Positions 58,717 through 64,000 of a stretch of DNA of 64,000 nucleotides are shown in pieces. The notes under the pieces were generated by a model. The model was not told the DNA's origin. It saw nothing but the letters and a program-made list of their open reading frames with translations, and searched no databases. The position numbers were made by a program, and so were the translations under genes. The DNA is from Diabrotica undecimpunctata (Eukaryota; Arthropoda; Insecta; Coleoptera; Chrysomelidae), in the NCBI RefSeq assembly GCF_040954645.1, contig NC_092806.1, positions 114,000,458 through 114,064,457 on the forward strand, in the 5' to 3' direction. Every line of letters begins with the position of its first letter. Positions within the stretch are counted from its first letter, which is position 1.

Positions 58717-59510
58717 GGTTGATCTGCACCCCCCAAAAGACAATCTTCAAATTCAAAAAATTTGAGAAGGTATATGTGAGGACTAGAAGTATTTTGACAA
58801 CTTTTAAGCAAACTTCATGTTTTCGTTTTTGAAAAAACAAAAAAACTACTTTTTTCCAAGTATAAAGCGGGAAAACCAAACATAGGATTTTGTTAATTTT
58901 TTACAGCATTAAGATATACTTATAAGAAATACTTATGAATTTTTTGAAAATTTTTGATTTTACAGTTTTGTCCCAATAGGAAAAAATAATTTGTTTCGGC
59001 TTATAATAAAGCTACCGGTAAGAATACGAAAAAAAATTTAATAACAACATATATAAAAGTGGAAAATATTTGCAATAAAACGTTAAATATTTTTTCCTAA
59101 ACATGAAAAATCTCGTTAAACAAGAATTATGTCTTGAACTGCCGCTTTCAAATTGTTCTCCCATCTGAAGCAATGGTAGTATTTATCATAGATAGATAGC
59201 ATTACGTTCTGCTTCGAAACGCTTCAAACGAAACGTCATACTAACAGGGTTGCCGTACCAATTACTTTGTACAACACTTTGGCAGATTATCAAAATTTAA
59301 TAGGAATGTTATCGGTTTGAATTTTGAACTGGTCACGCTGAAACTTACAGAGTTACAGAATAGTAGATACTGCAACTTTTGTTTTGAAAGTACGATATCA
59401 TAAAATTTACACTCTATAAGTAATATATCTATAAAAGACCTATTTAGTTTGAAAAATCTATTTAGACGTTTTTAGTTAATTATTTTAGTATTTATAAACA
59501 ATAGAGTAGT
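58717..59510. mobile_element. Partial copy of the TTAA-flanked transposon
   Basis: Begins GGTTGATCTGCACCCCCCAA after TTAA and matches 28812-29637 closely for about 800 bases, including AACGAAACGTCATACTAACA and GGTTTGAATTTTGAA, then diverges. The right end with the inverted repeat is not found. Confidence 0.8.
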
Positions 59511-60510
59511 ATACCTTTATATGCTGTAGTCTAATTAATTTTTAATATCCCGCTATGAAGTACAAAGTGTTATTTTGAAATTTTCATTCTTCGTTGTTCC
59601 AAAAACACCATTTTTTAGAACTAGGCAGCATACAAATTTTTGATGAAATGGTTTCAGCATAACTTGCAGAACAATAATAATTAGTAAGTGATCTTCCTTA
59701 TTCTCAAATAGTAGTCCTTATTGGTATGCAAGTTATTCTGAATCTATTTCAGCAAAAAATTGTGTGTCGTCTCAGAACAATCAACCGAAACCATTTTTTT
59801 TTATAGATCCACCCTATTAAAAAATGTCTGTCCGTCAAAAGTCGTGTATGTCGTTCTGCACAACAACTCATTTTTACCAAACTTTGCACAAAATTCTATA
59901 ATAATAGTTCATAGTTTAATACAGAGCTGTATATGTATACAGAATGATTTAGAGAATACTGTATTTTTGGTCATAGTTTTGCAATTTTTATATTATATAC
60001 TTAATAAATATTATAATACCAAGACCTTTAGAATGGATTTTGCCCAGGGCGTCTAACAATATGGCGATCGCTATAACATCACAAAATTCAAACCGATATT
60101 TTTAAATTACTATTGTTAATTAAAAACTTACAAATGTTATATTTATGACGTTTTTGTAGTGTAACTGATGTCACTAATATTTACAATAAATTTTCTTGGA
60201 ATGAGCTTGAAAGTTTTTTTTATTTCATAAAGTTCTTTGGGAAAGTTAGATATTTTAGTTTCTGGTAGATAACTAAATTTATGAAAAAAAGAAACACCTA
60301 TATTGGTTGTTATTAAATTGGTCCCCGCTCTATAAAACCAAGATTATGAAAGTTTATCTTCTTTTAATTTTCTTCAACTTTCGGAAAGAAATAATATAGG
60401 CATAATAGCCAATTAGTAATACAACTGTCTAAATATTAATTTGTCACTTATAGAGAAATCTGTATTATTATACTCATTTTACCATTTCATAATGGTAAAA
60501 TGGTAAGAAC
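59511..60510. other. AT-rich spacer between units B and C
   Basis: No match to other parts of the window and no gene recognised; the frame at 59760-60056 has no ATG-supported domain. A short inverted repeat ACCATTTCATAATGGTAAAATGGT lies just before unit C (written here in two parts: ACCATTTCATAATGG, TAAAATGGT). Confidence 0.45.
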
Positions 60511-61741
60511 AGACATAATGGAATTTGTCACAAAAGTTGATCATCCTAGCTGGTACATTGTTGCCAGTATTAGAGTCTTGTACATATGGCAGTAAAAATA
60601 TTGCTGATTTAGGCGCACCTAGAGACAATCAAAAAGTGGTATACAACCTATTTTTGTTTGTATATATGTGGCGCTTAAAAGACTAATTTGGCACATTTCT
60701 ATTAGTCGCAAAATAAAACAAACTAGCAATTTTGTAATAGTACAAGTAGGTACATTAAAATTAAGTAAATAATAATGCAGTAGAATTTAACACATAGTAA
60801 AACAAAATATCCATCCATATCCAAGAAAACAATTACTAAATGAAGTAAAGAGATTATTAAATAAAAAAAGGAATAAAGTATTAGGTGTTATTACTTTCCA
60901 CATTTAAATTATTACAACAGTCGTTTAAGACTAAAATATTTCCCCGGGCTTTCCTCTAAAACCCCCTCGTTGGCAGTGAAAAACGGAAAACATTGATTTA
61001 CCAAGAATCTGTACACCGTAAAACAAATGTTTTTAACTAGAAATAAAACTAAGACAATTTTGAAGGAAAATGTTTGTTAGCACTTTTGGTGTAGAATAAA
61101 TAGTTATCTCACAAATCACGTTTGAAGCGAACGGTGATTTTGAATGTTAGTTACACGAGCGAAATCAAATTTTTAAGTAAAATTTTGACGGTAAAAATTC
61201 GTTATCTTTTAATCTGAGTGTCCCATCGACAAAAATCAAAGTGCATTTTAAAGGTGAAAAATGCAACTTTTGCATCCAATTTTTGTATTTTACCACTAAT
61301 GAAGTCAGTTTCTATAAGGCTGTGAAATAAATAAAATAATTCGAATAATATAATCGTTTTTAGTTTTCCTCCAAATGTTTTAGTTAAAGGCCGGGTCACG
61401 TGAGACGCTAGAAACTATCTGCCTTCTTCTTGCTAGAGAAGGTAACATGCTTGAGAGTTATATGCTGTGAACATAACTGGGAAATATACCCAGTCAAACA
61501 CATAAAAAAATTAGTATTGGGTAGACATGTGTTAATAGGGATGAAACTATTAGGGATAAGCCCAAATAGTATAGGTCAATGTATAGAAATATGTGGAAAC
61601 TTGGGCGTAGTACCAACTAGGTTGGACGATAAATAACGTTGTCATAGTGTGTGTTTACTTTATTTATTCCAGCGTTGTTAGATTTTGTTTCTGATCTACA
61701 GTTTCAGTATGCAAAGTTTTATAGTTTGATTTTTCTTTTAG
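60511..61741 (+). other. Intronic 5' flank of zinc-finger unit C
   Basis: Very close to 1-1202 of unit A (same indels in most places), with an extra short insertion near 61340 (TTCGAATAATATAA). It ends in the acceptor AG at 61740-61741. Confidence 0.75.
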
Positions 61742-63363
<1,622 letters not shown>

Positions 63364-63792
63364 GAACCTAGAGTTCTAAGCAATTTAGTGATGCTGTAAT
63401 TTTAAAAAACATTTAAGGATACACACTGGAGAAAAACCTTACCAGTGCGAAATTTGTTCTAAGCAATTCAGTTAATCTGGAACTTTAAAAAATCATGTAT
63501 GAATACACACTGGAGACAAGCCTTGCAAGTGCTCCATACACATTTGGGAGTACCGCATCAAAGATATATATTTTTAAATGAAACACTCTGTATTTTATTT
63601 TAAATTTTAAATTTCATTGCAAGGATACAAAGTAGTAACCTGTTATACTGGACATTTAAAAACGTTTAACCAATATTACATGAATAACCATAAAAACCGA
63701 TTACCGATAATTATTTTGATTTGGCCATGATTGTTTCATCAAAAATTGAACTTTTACCATTATTGTATGTTAACTTGGTAATCATCATTTAA
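63364..63792 (+). other. 3' flank of unit C with finger fossils and shared repeat
   Basis: Two degenerate fingers follow the stop as in unit B. 63550-63792 matches the flank after B and ends in TTAA (63789-63792). Confidence 0.75.
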
Positions 63793-64000
63793 GGTTGATC
63801 TGCACCCCACAAAAGACAATCTTCAAATTCAAAAAATTTGAAAAAATTTGAGAAGGTATATGTGAGGACTAGAAGTATTTTGACAACTTTTAAGCAAACT
63901 TCATGTTTTCGTTTTTGAAAAAAACAAAAAAACTACTTTTTTCCAAGTATTAAGCGGGAAAACCAAACATAGGATTTTGTTAATTTTTTACAGCATTAAG
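63793..64000. mobile_element. Partial copy of the TTAA-flanked transposon, cut by the window end
   Basis: GGTTGATCTGCACCCCACAA after TTAA, matching 28812 and 58717. It sits at the same place relative to the zinc-finger exon as in unit B, so the insertion predates the B/C duplication. Confidence 0.8.

Noticed and set aside
59760..60056. 98-codon frame between units B and C
   Set aside because: No ATG-supported domain, no conserved copy and an unremarkable composition for this base content.

Overview
The window looks like nuclear DNA from an arthropod, most likely an insect with a large, repeat-rich genome (beetle-like, but the order cannot be proved from sequence alone). It is very AT-rich, has short introns with GT-AG borders, and is dominated by layered transposable elements of insect type. 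I see no rRNA, tRNA, CRISPR or bacterial-style operon.

Host-gene content is small. Three copies of a C2H2 zinc-finger exon lie on the plus strand: copy A at the left edge (1203-2530, intact, 15 fingers), copy B (56982-58295, broken) and copy C (61742-63363, broken). Each has the same upstream intronic sequence and the same splice acceptor. A separate acidic first exon (45447-45780) ends at a good donor in phase 1, exactly the phase the zinc-finger exons need. It could therefore be the 5' end of the gene that contains copy B and/or C. The rest of that gene's span is filled with insertions.

Layout. 1-2840: zinc-finger unit A. 2841-6290: an old non-LTR reverse-transcriptase remnant split by a pogo/Tigger element, itself split by a short LINE fragment with a 10-bp target duplication. 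6490-7120: PIF/Harbinger (ALP1-like) fragment. 7200-8160: AT-rich repeats. 10520-10807: a possible small two-exon reading frame. 10870-14875: an intact RTE-like non-LTR retrotransposon with two open reading frames. 14876-15450: a second copy of the repeat at 7691 plus a perfect foldback. 17390-20260: a LINE pseudogene split by a solo LTR. 21329-26040: small hypothetical frames and more LINE remnants. 28812-34112: a TTAA-flanked transposon that carries a transposase-like gene fragment and has received a hAT-type element (29652-32260), which in turn holds a foldback element and LINE fragments. 34893-37975: a transposon with very long terminal inverted repeats and an unclassified protein remnant. 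38148-38944: a non-autonomous pogo element. 39600-44002: a truncated Ty3/gypsy element (gag, protease, part of RT, one LTR with promoter). 45447-45780: zinc-finger first exon. 47457-50901: a pogo-like transposase pseudogene split by a 5'-truncated LINE. 51484-55610: a Penelope-like element (RT plus GIY-YIG) split by a mariner-like element with about 250-bp inverted repeats. 55650-64000: zinc-finger units B and C.

The most notable signals are the tandem zinc-finger family evolving by duplication, internal finger shuffling and decay inside a transposon-rich cluster; the well-bounded nested insertions with readable target duplications; and the long-inverted-repeat element whose protein I cannot classify.
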